Assembly: GCA_963678305.2 (NCBI GenBank)
Contig: CAXXVV010000002.1
Span: forward strand, 62,001-126,000
Source of the DNA: G963676655 sp963678305
GTDB taxonomy: Bacteria > Verrucomicrobiota > Lentisphaeria > Victivallales > Victivallaceae
Length of the DNA stretch: 64,000 nucleotides
Direction: 5' to 3'
The notes under the pieces were generated by a model that ran no database searches, had not been told where the DNA came from, and saw only the letters and a list, made by a program, of their open reading frames with translations. Position 1 is the first letter of the stretch. Every line of letters begins with the position of its first letter. Made by a program: the position numbers and the translations under genes. Positions 9,681 to 18,219 of the stretch are shown piece by piece.

Positions 9681-10868
9681 TCAAATTGCCTGCAATGCCG
9701 CGTCGATAGCCGCAACCGCGGTATCGATTTGTTCAGCCGTAACATTCAACGGCGGCAGCAGTCTCAAAACATTCTCGCCCGCAGTCAGGGCAATCACCCC
9801 CTGGGCAAGCATAGCCGGAACCAGCGGTGCAGCTTCACGATCCATTACGACACCAACCATCAAACCGCGACCACGAACCGCCAGAATGCAGGGATATTTG
9901 TCTTTCAGTTCCGCCAGTTTCTTGAAAAGATATTCCGACATGGCCTTGCATTTTTCCAGAATATTTTCTTCGACAAATGCGTCAATAACCGCACAAGCGG
10001 CGGCACAAGCCAGCGGCGTACCGCCAAACGTACTGGCATGAGTACCCACAGTCAAAGTATCAGCAAGTTCCTTTTTAACCAGAAACGCGCCAATCGGATA
10101 ACCGTTGCCAAGCGCTTTGGCCAATGACAACGCATCAGGCTGCACGCCATAACCTTGCCAGGCGTAAAACGTCCCGGTCCGGCCCATTCCACACTGGACT
10201 TCATCAAACAGCAGCAGGATTCCGGCTTCATCACAGAGAGCCCGAACCGCTTTTAGGTAGTCGGCATCGGCCGGCAGAACCCCGCCTTCACCTTGAACAG
10301 GTTCCAGCATAACCGCCGCGGTATTTTCTCCGATAGCGGCTTTCAGCGCTTCAAGATTATTGAACGGCACATGCTTGAATCCGGGCATATCCGGGCCGAA
10401 ACCTTTACGGTATTTCGCGCGTCCGGTCGCGGCCAAAGTGGCCAAAGTCCGTCCGTGGAAAGAGTCTTCCATCACGATAATCTCGCTCCGGCCCTTATCT
10501 GAACCCCATTTCCGGGCAAACTTGATCATGCCTTCGTTAGCTTCCGCTCCGCTGTTACTGAAAAACGCGACTCCGTCAAAACCCTGATCCATCAGTTTCT
10601 GAGCAAGACGCGGCTGATGTTCGTTCATATACAGATTGGAAACATGCACGAGGCGACCGGCCTGTTCGCAAATCGCAGCGGTCACCCTGGGGTGACAATG
10701 CCCCAGATTACAAACGCTGATACCGGCACCGAAGTCCAGGTATTGATTGCCGGCGCTGTCACATACCATCGCACCCTTGCCGGATGTCAACAGCAACTTC
10801 GGAGCATAGGTCGGCATCACATATTTACCGTAAAGCTCCGTCGTTTTTTCATAATGACTGTCACTCAT
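9681..10868 (-). CDS. argD: acetylornithine aminotransferase
   Basis: This class III PLP aminotransferase makes N-acetylornithine from N-acetylglutamate semialdehyde. It shows the PLP phosphate region (FSNSGAEANEGMIKFAR), LLFDEVQCGMGRTG with the cofactor aspartate, and the Schiff-base lysine in SLAKALGNGYPIG. The length is about 395 residues from the ATG at 10868. That start is preferred over 10901 because AGGAAAT sits nine bases upstream and the family begins near here. The adjacent argF supports ArgD over other class III enzymes. Confidence 0.92.
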   Translation of the reverse strand: MSDSHYEKTTELYGKYVMPTYAPKLLLTSGKGAMVCDSAGNQYLDFGAGISVCNLGHCHPRVTAAICEQAGRLVHVSNLYMNEHQPRLAQKLMDQGFDGVAFFSNSGAEANEGMIKFARKWGSDKGRSEIIVMEDSFHGRTLATLAATGRAKYRKGFGPDMPGFKHVPFNNLEALKAAIGENTAAVMLEPVQGEGGVLPADADYLKAVRALCDEAGILLLFDEVQCGMGRTGTFYAWQGYGVQPDALSLAKALGNGYPIGAFLVKKELADTLTVGTHASTFGGTPLACAAACAVIDAFVEENILEKCKAMSEYLFKKLAELKDKYPCILAVRGRGLMVGVVMDREAAPLVPAMLAQGVIALTAGENVLRLLPPLNVTAEQIDTAVAAIDAALQAI

Positions 10869-11343
10869 GATCACATTTCCTAAATTTTTTCTAATAAACA
10901 ATTTTCATTACCGTCTCCCGAAATAATTCCGAGAGGAAAAGATTTAATTTACTTACTTTTTTTGCCTTGTCAAATCAGCAAATCGTTTTTGTTATAAAAA
11001 ATTTCAATAATTCACCGGTTTTTTTAGAATACCGGGCTATACCTGTATTATTCAAGAAAAATGAGACAACAAAGAAGATATGAATAGTTGAGAATTCAAA
11101 GTCAAAACAAGGATGTAAAACCACGTAATAAATATTGACAGCCATCCTCCATTAATATTATCAAGCCACAAACGCACCTTGACTGCAAGCATTCAACGCA
11201 CTGAATATCAGACTCTTACAATAAAACAATAATCAAACTGTCTGATATTTAAGAAACTCAAAAAATGAAACTTCATTAATTAAAAGGGTTGATTGCAATG
11301 TGTTATAATGGTATAATCATAGAAGAACAGATAAAGGATCGAT
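10869..11343. other. intergenic region between argD and the AraC regulator
   Basis: About 475 bases of AT-rich sequence separate the divergent argD and araC-type genes. I see no credible gene. Its one notable feature is the inverted repeat at 11204-11249. Confidence 0.6.
11204..11249. promoter_or_regulatory. 10-bp inverted repeat upstream of the AraC-type regulator
   Basis: AATATCAGAC (11204-11213) and GTCTGATATT (11240-11249) are exact reverse complements separated by 26 bases. The inner part reads TCAAACTGTCTGA, one base different from the left end of the RAYT elements (TCAAACCGTCTGA). It could be an operator, a hairpin or a relic of a REP-like element. Confidence 0.5.
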
Positions 11344-12222
11344 ATGGCTGAACTGAGAACAACCAGGCTGAAGCGTGAAATGTTGCAATGGTCACCTTAT
11401 GTGCGACTTGTACACGATTATCCTGAGGTAGGTCGATATGGTAAACGTGAAATCAAAAGCCGCTCAATAAACGACCACGCCCTGCACTATTTCTTTCAGG
11501 GAATTGGCGAATATGAAATTGACGGCAACACCTACCGAATCGAACCGGGAGCAGTTTTTATAGTCCGCCCCGGACACGGTTATTGTTTTACCCTTGAACC
11601 CGAGCCGCGACCTTACATGCTCAATATCCATTTTGATTTGATAGAACAAACTGACTCATTTCATCCCCACCCATATCCTGACGCGGCTCGACATCATACT
11701 CCATCGGCTCTGCCGGATAAATTTACCAGCAAAGTAACTCTTCTTAACCGGAAAAGCTATGAAAATACGTTTTTTGAACTTTACTCAATTTTTCTACTTC
11801 AAGACACAAAATGGGAGTTGAAAAAGAAAAGCCTGCTACTTGACCTGCTAGGCATAATTTACGACAATGTCGCGCCCTCGATCCCCGGCATTCTACCGGA
11901 ACACCGGATTGTCGTCCAGCGGGCGCTTGAATTCATTCACAATAATCTGAATCGCAAAATAAACCTTGATGACCTGATAAATAACGCTAACGTCTGCCGG
12001 GCATTGTTCATCCGGATATTCAAGGCCGAATGCGGTTTGACTCCGGCAAAGTTTATTTACAAAGTCAAGGTTGAAAAAGCCAGAAATGAACTCATTTCCG
12101 GTTTGCCGATAAAACAAGTCGCGGAGAACCTGGGATTCGCCAATGTTTATCATTTCTCCCGCATCTTCAAAGAATTCACTGGTATGCCGCCCGGGCAATT
12201 CAAAAAAACATTATTAGACTGA
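11344..12222 (+). CDS. AraC/XylS-family transcriptional regulator
   Basis: This 292-residue regulator has an N-terminal cupin-type sensor (residues about 35-110, HALHYFFQGIGEYEIDGNTYRIEPG). The C-terminal double helix-turn-helix lies at residues about 195-290: first helix pair INLDDLINNANVCRALFIRIFKAECGL, second VAENLGFANVYHFSRIFKEFTGMPP. The sensor resembles sugar-responsive AraC proteins. It lies 89 bases upstream of the glycyl radical enzyme gene on the same strand and probably controls it. AAGGATC precedes the ATG. Confidence 0.9.
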   Translation: MAELRTTRLKREMLQWSPYVRLVHDYPEVGRYGKREIKSRSINDHALHYFFQGIGEYEIDGNTYRIEPGAVFIVRPGHGYCFTLEPEPRPYMLNIHFDLIEQTDSFHPHPYPDAARHHTPSALPDKFTSKVTLLNRKSYENTFFELYSIFLLQDTKWELKKKSLLLDLLGIIYDNVAPSIPGILPEHRIVVQRALEFIHNNLNRKINLDDLINNANVCRALFIRIFKAECGLTPAKFIYKVKVEKARNELISGLPIKQVAENLGFANVYHFSRIFKEFTGMPPGQFKKTLLD

Positions 12223-12311
12223 AAGATAAATAAATATATTTTCAGATAAAGATTTTCATTGCCGCAAAGTTTATATTAAACCAGAAACATAACCAATCAG
12301 GATACTCAGGC

Positions 12312-14510
12312 ATGAAAAATCATATATTGAAAAAAGACGCGATGGTGCGAAAAGGATCTTTTGTCAAGAGTTTCAATCCATTCATTCGCAACTACGTTTT
12401 CTGGCTGGCCGACAAAGAGGAAAACTGCCCGGTCGAAGTTCGCGGCAGAATGTTGCTTGAACTGGTCAAAATAGCTCCTGTTGAAATTCATCCTGGCTGG
12501 AGTCTGGCGGGAGAACACATCACTATGGCACCAGGGAACCCCGGATTTTCACCTGACCCTGAAACGGATCATGCCCGCTTTATCGCTGAAACAAAAATTG
12601 ACGCGCCTTATCAAGAAATCATGGCGGCTTGTGAAAAACATATTTCGCGCGGCAAATTCCTGCAATCAGAGGCGCCCGGCAAATACGCCGGCTGGAATTT
12701 TATTGGCACGGACAAAGTCTATTCCGCCCGCGGCTGGATTGAAAACCACTCGATCAGGGATTACGCCAAGTTAATTCGTATCGGCTTCGGTGGCATCAAA
12801 AGGGAAATTGAAGCCCAAGTGAAACAGACCGCTTTTCTTAAAGCGGCAAGCAATGTCTGCGAGGCTGGGATTTTGTTAGGCAAAAGATATGCCGAACTGG
12901 CCAGTCAAATGGGACTGCCGGAGATGGCGGAAATATGTGAACGAGTTCCGGAACATGGCGCGACCTGTTTCAGAGAAGCGGTTCAGGCATTGTGGTTCGG
13001 GCATATTCTGACCTGTGGTGAAGACGGCATCAACGCCAACTCCCTCGGTCGTCTTGACCAGATATTATATCCATATTACGTAAATGATAATATTAGTCGC
13101 GAAGAAGCTTTAGACCTGATGGAGGAACTGGCCTGTAAGCTCTATCTCGATTACGATGTTCAGGCAATTACGCTTGGCGGTGTCGACGCTGACGGCAACT
13201 GCGCGGTCAATGAGCTCAGTTATCTCATTCTGGAAGCGACTGATAACATGGATGTGATTCGCGACCTGTCGGTCCGGATCGACCAAAACACCCCTGTTGA
13301 ATTCTTAAAAAAATGCGCTGGAATGATTCTCCGTGGCGGCGGACTTCCTTTTATTTTCAACGACGAGGCATTCATCAAAGCCCTTACCGACCGTGGAATC
13401 AAACTTGAAGACGCCCGCGACTACGCCCCGATCGGCTGTGTCGAGCTGACCATTCCCGGTAAAGCCAATCCACATGCGGTATCCGGCTGGTTCAACTCGA
13501 CCAAGTGTCTGGAACTGGCTATGTTCAACGGCAAAGATCCCGGCACCGGAAAGCAAATCGGGCCGGAAACCGGCTGTCTGGCTGATTTCACGTCATTCGA
13601 AAAATTTTATGCTGCTTATAAAAAGCAGGTTGAATTTTTTGCCGGGAACATGGTCGAATATTGTAATGAAGGCGAAACAGGCCAGCAGAAAATGGGACCG
13701 CTGCCGTGCTGGTCAGTCCTGACAGACGACTGCATTAAACGCGGCAAAGACATTACCGATGGCGGCCCGGTTTACAACTATCATTCAATTTGTTTCATGG
13801 GGGCGCCCGACACCGCGGACGCGCTTTATGGACTGAAAAAGCTCTGTTTTGATAATAAAATGATTACCGCCGATAGATTGCTTGCCGCGATGCAGGACAA
13901 CTGGGACGGACATGAACCTTTGCGGCAGCAACTTTTGAAACTGCCGAAATACGGTAACGACATTGATGAGGTCGATACTATCTGCACCAGGCTTACTGAC
14001 GAATTCATTTCGCTGATGGATCAACAACGCAGTCCACTTGACGGCCGCTATTTTGTCCACTTGTTTACATTTCTGCTTAATATCAGCTTCGGTAAAGCGG
14101 TCGGCGCACTGCCGGACGGTCGCAAGGCCGGAGCGCCGCTGGCATATTCATTGTCAGCACACCAGGGGCGTGATCAGGAGGGATTGACCGCGATGCTCAA
14201 AAGTCTGTCAAAACATCCGCACAACCGGGCCGCAGCCGGTTCAGCGGCGATCATCGACATTCATCCGTCGTTACTGGCCGGGGAAAACGGCGCGGCAATG
14301 CTGGCCTCGCTGATCAAATCTGCACTGGACATGGGAGTGGGGCAATTGCAGTTCAACGTGACAACGGTTGAAAAACTCGAACGGGCCAAGGCCGATCCGG
14401 AAAATTACGGCAACATCCCGGTCCGGGTAGCCGGATATTCACAGATGTTCAAATTGATCAATCCTGAATTACAGGATCACATTATTGCCCGGCACAAGCA
14501 TACCGCCTGA
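12312..14510 (+). CDS. glycyl radical enzyme, pyruvate formate-lyase-like superfamily
   Basis: This 732-residue anaerobic radical enzyme has an N-terminal PFL-type barrel domain. The thiyl-radical cysteine lies in APIGCVEL (about residue 376) and the glycyl radical in VRVAGYSQMF (about residue 708). A single cysteine followed by Val-Glu, rather than the Cys-Cys of pyruvate formate-lyase, points to the dehydratase/lyase branch (glycerol or propanediol dehydratase, choline lyase and many uncharacterised members). The substrate cannot be named from sequence. No activating radical SAM enzyme is adjacent: upstream is the AraC regulator and downstream a convergent GH71-like gene 5 bases away. Activation must come from elsewhere in the genome. 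Confidence 0.88.
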   Translation: MKNHILKKDAMVRKGSFVKSFNPFIRNYVFWLADKEENCPVEVRGRMLLELVKIAPVEIHPGWSLAGEHITMAPGNPGFSPDPETDHARFIAETKIDAPYQEIMAACEKHISRGKFLQSEAPGKYAGWNFIGTDKVYSARGWIENHSIRDYAKLIRIGFGGIKREIEAQVKQTAFLKAASNVCEAGILLGKRYAELASQMGLPEMAEICERVPEHGATCFREAVQALWFGHILTCGEDGINANSLGRLDQILYPYYVNDNISREEALDLMEELACKLYLDYDVQAITLGGVDADGNCAVNELSYLILEATDNMDVIRDLSVRIDQNTPVEFLKKCAGMILRGGGLPFIFNDEAFIKALTDRGIKLEDARDYAPIGCVELTIPGKANPHAVSGWFNSTKCLELAMFNGKDPGTGKQIGPETGCLADFTSFEKFYAAYKKQVEFFAGNMVEYCNEGETGQQKMGPLPCWSVLTDDCIKRGKDITDGGPVYNYHSICFMGAPDTADALYGLKKLCFDNKMITADRLLAAMQDNWDGHEPLRQQLLKLPKYGNDIDEVDTICTRLTDEFISLMDQQRSPLDGRYFVHLFTFLLNISFGKAVGALPDGRKAGAPLAYSLSAHQGRDQEGLTAMLKSLSKHPHNRAAAGSAAIIDIHPSLLAGENGAAMLASLIKSALDMGVGQLQFNVTTVEKLERAKADPENYGNIPVRVAGYSQMFKLINPELQDHIIARHKHTA

Positions 14511-14515
14511 ACCGC

Positions 14516-16885
14516 TTATTTCAGGAGCTTGATGGACAAGTCTTTGATTATGACTGCGGCTCCGGCTGAATTTCTATCGGCCCGGAAATAGATGTAATCA
14601 CCTTTTTTAACTGTGCTTGCCGATATGGTTTCTTTTAATGTGCTTTGACCGGAAACGGAGATGGACCTAATTCCGGAGTGCGGAGTTTCAATACTGAATT
14701 TGACGCCCTTAGTCGGCCTGGTGCCGATAAGGGTCACTGCGATTTTGACTTTGCCGTTGACCGGACTGCGCCAGGCTATAACCGAGTCAGACTTTTGATC
14801 GGGAGACAGTACAATATCGTGTCCGCTTTTTTCCCAGCGATGGGTGATTGTTATTTGCGGAGCGTTAGAATCGACGATTTCAGTTTTCCACGGCATCCGG
14901 TCCCGGTCGTTCATCGGGAAACGGTGCTGATAGTACCAGTTGCCTCCGCTTTTCGGTTTCCGGTTCAGCAACGTGGTCAAACGCAATTCCGGACCGGGTT
15001 TGACTTTGCCTTTGCCGGTGAAAGCCTGATAAAACCAGACTTTGGCGCGATGCGAATCGAGGTCCGGATTGAAAGACAAATTTGCCGGCAGATCGCGAAT
15101 CAAATCCCACACGTAACCTCCGGGATAAGGAATATTGTCGGGCTTGGTTGGATCGGTACAGTTCTTATATTCCTGAAGATTGGTAAAACCGTCCTTATCA
15201 GGGTCATCCCCTGGCGCGGCGGCGGTGATATTACTGAAATCATTAAACTTACCGAAGTAAATCATTTCAAACCAGTTCGGCAAACCGTCATGATCCTTGT
15301 CGCCGTACCAGCCGTCAAGCATCGCCGGGGGAGTGTTGCCGAAATCGGCGCGCCAGTGTTTCATGAATTCGGTTGAATAGCAGGTCGGTGTTACCTGAAC
15401 CCGGAAAATACGATCAGCGATCGGATCTGGACAATCCAGTTTTTTGACCAGTTTTTGATCCCGGCGAAGTTCAACTCTGACCGGTCCCGGAGTCCCCGGC
15501 AGCTCTTTGACACTGAATCCGGCCGGAGCCGTCCAGGAAACATTGCGTCCGGGCAGCGACACAACCGCAGGGGCTTTGAGTATTGTGATTATTTCCAGCG
15601 GTTTGGTAAGTTCCGCCCGACGATACACCCGGAACGGCGCACAAGTATCTTCCGCGCCAAACTGATAATGCGGATAGATCGCGTATATCCGGTCATCATT
15701 GACAACCGGTTCTTTTCCGGTCTTCCAGCGCTCGACAAAAAATGCGTTAAGATCAAGATAAGTGTAACGTGTTTCCCAGGCCGGAGCCAGCTGGGTATTT
15801 TCGGCATAATCGTTCCAGGTGGTGAACTGGAGCAGGGTTGACTTGGTGGCGTCAATCATCTTCCAGCGCTCAAGCATCATCTTTTTGACCGTACCGACGT
15901 GATAGCGTTCCCACATATCGTTGTCGTACTGATAACAGAGCGCCTCGCCCCATTCGCAATTGTTTTTGCGGGCTATTTCCGACAACTCGACCACTTCCTT
16001 GTCGGAAAGATAAGTGGAAGGCAGAAATGCGCCGAGGCAGTCATAATCCCGGGCCAATGCGGCAATTCCGGCTTTGAGCCTCTTGCGCCCCTCTTTACCA
16101 TTGAAATTACCGCCCCAGCGGATAAATGAAGAAAGCTCAAACTGCAAAAACAACGGAGTCTTGAAACGCTGCTGGTAGTGTTTTGCCGCCTTACCATGCG
16201 CAGCGAAACCGGCAGGAGTACGCCATAAATCCATTACGTTACTCAATTCAGGAAAGTCAATGTGATCCCGCGGCAGTTGCGGCAACCCGGCAAAACTGGT
16301 ATCTCGTTTGTAGCCGGAGGGCTCTTTCCGAACTCCGGTTTTCTTATACTCCAGATATTCTTTCAAATATTCTTTTGCATCGCGGGTATGATATGAAAAA
16401 AACAAAACTTTTCCGTTCCGGCGCGCGAGTTTTTTACTCTTGCCGTACTTTTCCAGCAGCAGTTTTATCGCACCGGGGTTACGGTAAGATGCATCGAGGC
16501 AGAAGGTGATTTGAAACGGCAGGTCATACTTTTCCGCCGCCTTGAACAGCATATCCAGAGTACGGACCCCGCGTTCACGACCGGCAAGAACATCAATTGC
16601 GAACCCGTCTATCCCGGCCCGCATGGCCCGTCTGATGTCCAAAGCGGCAGCTTCAACTTCATCGAGCTTCAAATCCGGCGGCAGCAACGGAGGATTACAA
16701 TGCCGTCCACCAATGGCGGACATATAGTCAGGCTTGTCGTATTTGTAAGTGGGGTGACCGAACTTATCCAAGGGATAACATCCCATGTAATGCGCAAAAA
16801 TCGTCTTTTGCGGAGCTCTTTCCGCTTGGACTGAAAAAACTGTGAACAAAGCCGCAACAACTGACAGTAACAGGATGTTTTTCAT
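14516..16885 (-). CDS. secreted glycoside hydrolase, GH71-like (alpha-1,3-glucanase family)
   Basis: A signal peptide (MKNILLLSVVAALFTVFSVQA) precedes a TIM-barrel domain beginning TIFAHYMGCYP with AMRAGIDGFAIDVLAG and ending in TTWNDYAENTQL. This pattern resembles GH71 endo-alpha-1,3-glucanases, and related GH99-type enzymes are the alternative. Residues about 520-575 hold two calcium-type DxDxDG repeats (DKDHDGLPNWFE, DPDKDGFTNLQEY), as in thrombospondin type 3 repeats, followed by a beta-rich C-terminal domain. The product is 789 residues and probably envelope or extracellular. It is divergent from the GntR regulator at 17053, with that regulator's putative operator 28 bases before the start. 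Confidence 0.65.
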   Translation of the reverse strand: MKNILLLSVVAALFTVFSVQAERAPQKTIFAHYMGCYPLDKFGHPTYKYDKPDYMSAIGGRHCNPPLLPPDLKLDEVEAAALDIRRAMRAGIDGFAIDVLAGRERGVRTLDMLFKAAEKYDLPFQITFCLDASYRNPGAIKLLLEKYGKSKKLARRNGKVLFFSYHTRDAKEYLKEYLEYKKTGVRKEPSGYKRDTSFAGLPQLPRDHIDFPELSNVMDLWRTPAGFAAHGKAAKHYQQRFKTPLFLQFELSSFIRWGGNFNGKEGRKRLKAGIAALARDYDCLGAFLPSTYLSDKEVVELSEIARKNNCEWGEALCYQYDNDMWERYHVGTVKKMMLERWKMIDATKSTLLQFTTWNDYAENTQLAPAWETRYTYLDLNAFFVERWKTGKEPVVNDDRIYAIYPHYQFGAEDTCAPFRVYRRAELTKPLEIITILKAPAVVSLPGRNVSWTAPAGFSVKELPGTPGPVRVELRRDQKLVKKLDCPDPIADRIFRVQVTPTCYSTEFMKHWRADFGNTPPAMLDGWYGDKDHDGLPNWFEMIYFGKFNDFSNITAAAPGDDPDKDGFTNLQEYKNCTDPTKPDNIPYPGGYVWDLIRDLPANLSFNPDLDSHRAKVWFYQAFTGKGKVKPGPELRLTTLLNRKPKSGGNWYYQHRFPMNDRDRMPWKTEIVDSNAPQITITHRWEKSGHDIVLSPDQKSDSVIAWRSPVNGKVKIAVTLIGTRPTKGVKFSIETPHSGIRSISVSGQSTLKETISASTVKKGDYIYFRADRNSAGAAVIIKDLSIKLLK

Positions 16886-16912
16886 TGTTTCTGAAATTCC
16901 CTTTTATTTTTT

Positions 16913-16944
16913 ACTATACAATTTATTTTTATTATATGTATAGT
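16913..16944. promoter_or_regulatory. putative operator, ACTATACA-N16-TGTATAGT (site 1)
   Basis: ACTATACA (16913-16920) and TGTATAGT (16937-16944) form an exact 8-bp inverted repeat with a 16-base spacer between the divergent GH71-like and GntR genes. The same arms and spacing recur at 18156-18187. Its position suits autoregulation of the GntR gene and control of the GH71-like gene. Confidence 0.75.
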
Positions 16945-17052
16945 ATATGTTATTTAAGAAATAAGTCAATATGTCAAATGAAATTTTTTTGCATAAACCT
17001 GTAACGATGTTATTGTATGGAAAAAATCAACAAAATCCGATAAAGAGAAAAA

Positions 17053-18138
17053 ATGCGAAGATCAAGTTCGAAAAGCGTTCCGGTTCTGAAACAGAATATA
17101 ATCGATCACATCCTCGATCATATTATAGGCGGCACCTGGCCTCCGGGTCACCGTCTGCCGACCCGGGTCGAATTTGAAAAGATGTTTTCAACTACTGCGG
17201 TAACGGTAAACCGGGCGTTCGAACCGTTGATCCGGGACGGTTTTTTAAGAACCGCCGGAAAAAGCGGGACCTTTGTCAGCGTCAACCCTCCGCATTTAAA
17301 TAACTTCGCGATAGTTTATCCTGATCTGATCGGCGAAGAGAGCAATGACAGCTCCGCCTTATACGATGCGATGAGATTAGCGGAAGATAAGGTCGCCAAA
17401 GAGTTAAAAATCAAGTTGGTCGAATATGATAAATTTTCCGTCTCATCAGACTGCCGGTCATATATGCAGTTGGCGGATGACATTGTCAACCATCGGTTGG
17501 CCGGAGTCTTCTTCTCTCATTGGCCGCGAGGATTGGAAAAAAGTTCTTTTCTCGACATTCTGGACATTCCATCGGTTACGCTCTGCAGTACACCGCGTCC
17601 CCGCGAAGTATTTTCGTTGAACACTATCCTCGACCCGGTCCTCGATCACGCAATCGAGTATTTCGCCTCCTGCGGCTGCCGTCAGGCGGCTTTACTTTGT
17701 GTCCCGTTTTATCACGCCAAACTTGAAAACTTCCGGGAAAAATTCGCGGCGGCGGGAATCGAACTGAAATCAGAAAATATCCAGTTCTCCAACCCGGATT
17801 ACAGTTGGACGGCCTCGCACTGCGCCAGACTGCTTTTCTCCGAATCCCGTCAAAGTTTCCCGGACAGTCTGTTCATCGTTGACGACAATCTGGTGAAACC
17901 GGCTCTGGACGGGATGCTTGAAGCTTCCAGCCGCGCTGAAATCGAAGCGGTCAAAATAGCCTGTCTGGCAAATTTTCCAAATGAACTATCATTCAAACTT
18001 CCCATAGCACAATTCGGCTACGACATGACCGCGGTCTTGCATCAGGTCCTCGATCTGCTGATGAACCCGGCATCACGCTCTTCCGCGCCGAAACATCAGG
18101 ATATCGATCAGAGCGGCTATCGCTGCCTGCTGCCATAA
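17053..18138 (+). CDS. GntR-type regulator with LacI-like sugar-binding domain
   Basis: This 361-residue one-component regulator has an N-terminal GntR winged helix (residues about 15-80: IIGGTWPPGHRLPTRVEFEKMFSTTAVTVNRAFEPL). The effector domain is periplasmic-binding-protein type 1 (residues about 90-345), as in AraR and LacI; segments VNHRLAGVFFSHWP and DSLFIVDDN fit. It is flanked on both sides by glycosidase-like genes whose upstream regions share the operator ACTATACA-N16-TGTATAGT, so it probably represses both and itself. The start at 17053 follows a purine-rich AAAGAGAAAAA. Confidence 0.87.
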   Translation: MRRSSSKSVPVLKQNIIDHILDHIIGGTWPPGHRLPTRVEFEKMFSTTAVTVNRAFEPLIRDGFLRTAGKSGTFVSVNPPHLNNFAIVYPDLIGEESNDSSALYDAMRLAEDKVAKELKIKLVEYDKFSVSSDCRSYMQLADDIVNHRLAGVFFSHWPRGLEKSSFLDILDIPSVTLCSTPRPREVFSLNTILDPVLDHAIEYFASCGCRQAALLCVPFYHAKLENFREKFAAAGIELKSENIQFSNPDYSWTASHCARLLFSESRQSFPDSLFIVDDNLVKPALDGMLEASSRAEIEAVKIACLANFPNELSFKLPIAQFGYDMTAVLHQVLDLLMNPASRSSAPKHQDIDQSGYRCLLP

Positions 18139-18155
18139 AATTATCCATTTTTAAA

Positions 18156-18194
18156 ACTATACACATTGATTACATTGCATGTATAGTATATATT
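18156..18194 (+). promoter_or_regulatory. promoter with overlapping operator (site 2)
   Basis: ACTATACA (18156-18163) and TGTATAGT (18180-18187) repeat the arms and 16-base spacer of site 1. Overlapping them, TTGATT (18166-18171) and TATATT (18189-18194) form a -35/-10 pair with 17-base spacing. One operator arm lies inside the promoter spacer, a repressing geometry. Confidence 0.75.
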
Positions 18195-18219
18195 ATATTC
18201 CTCGACAAATCTGAATATA

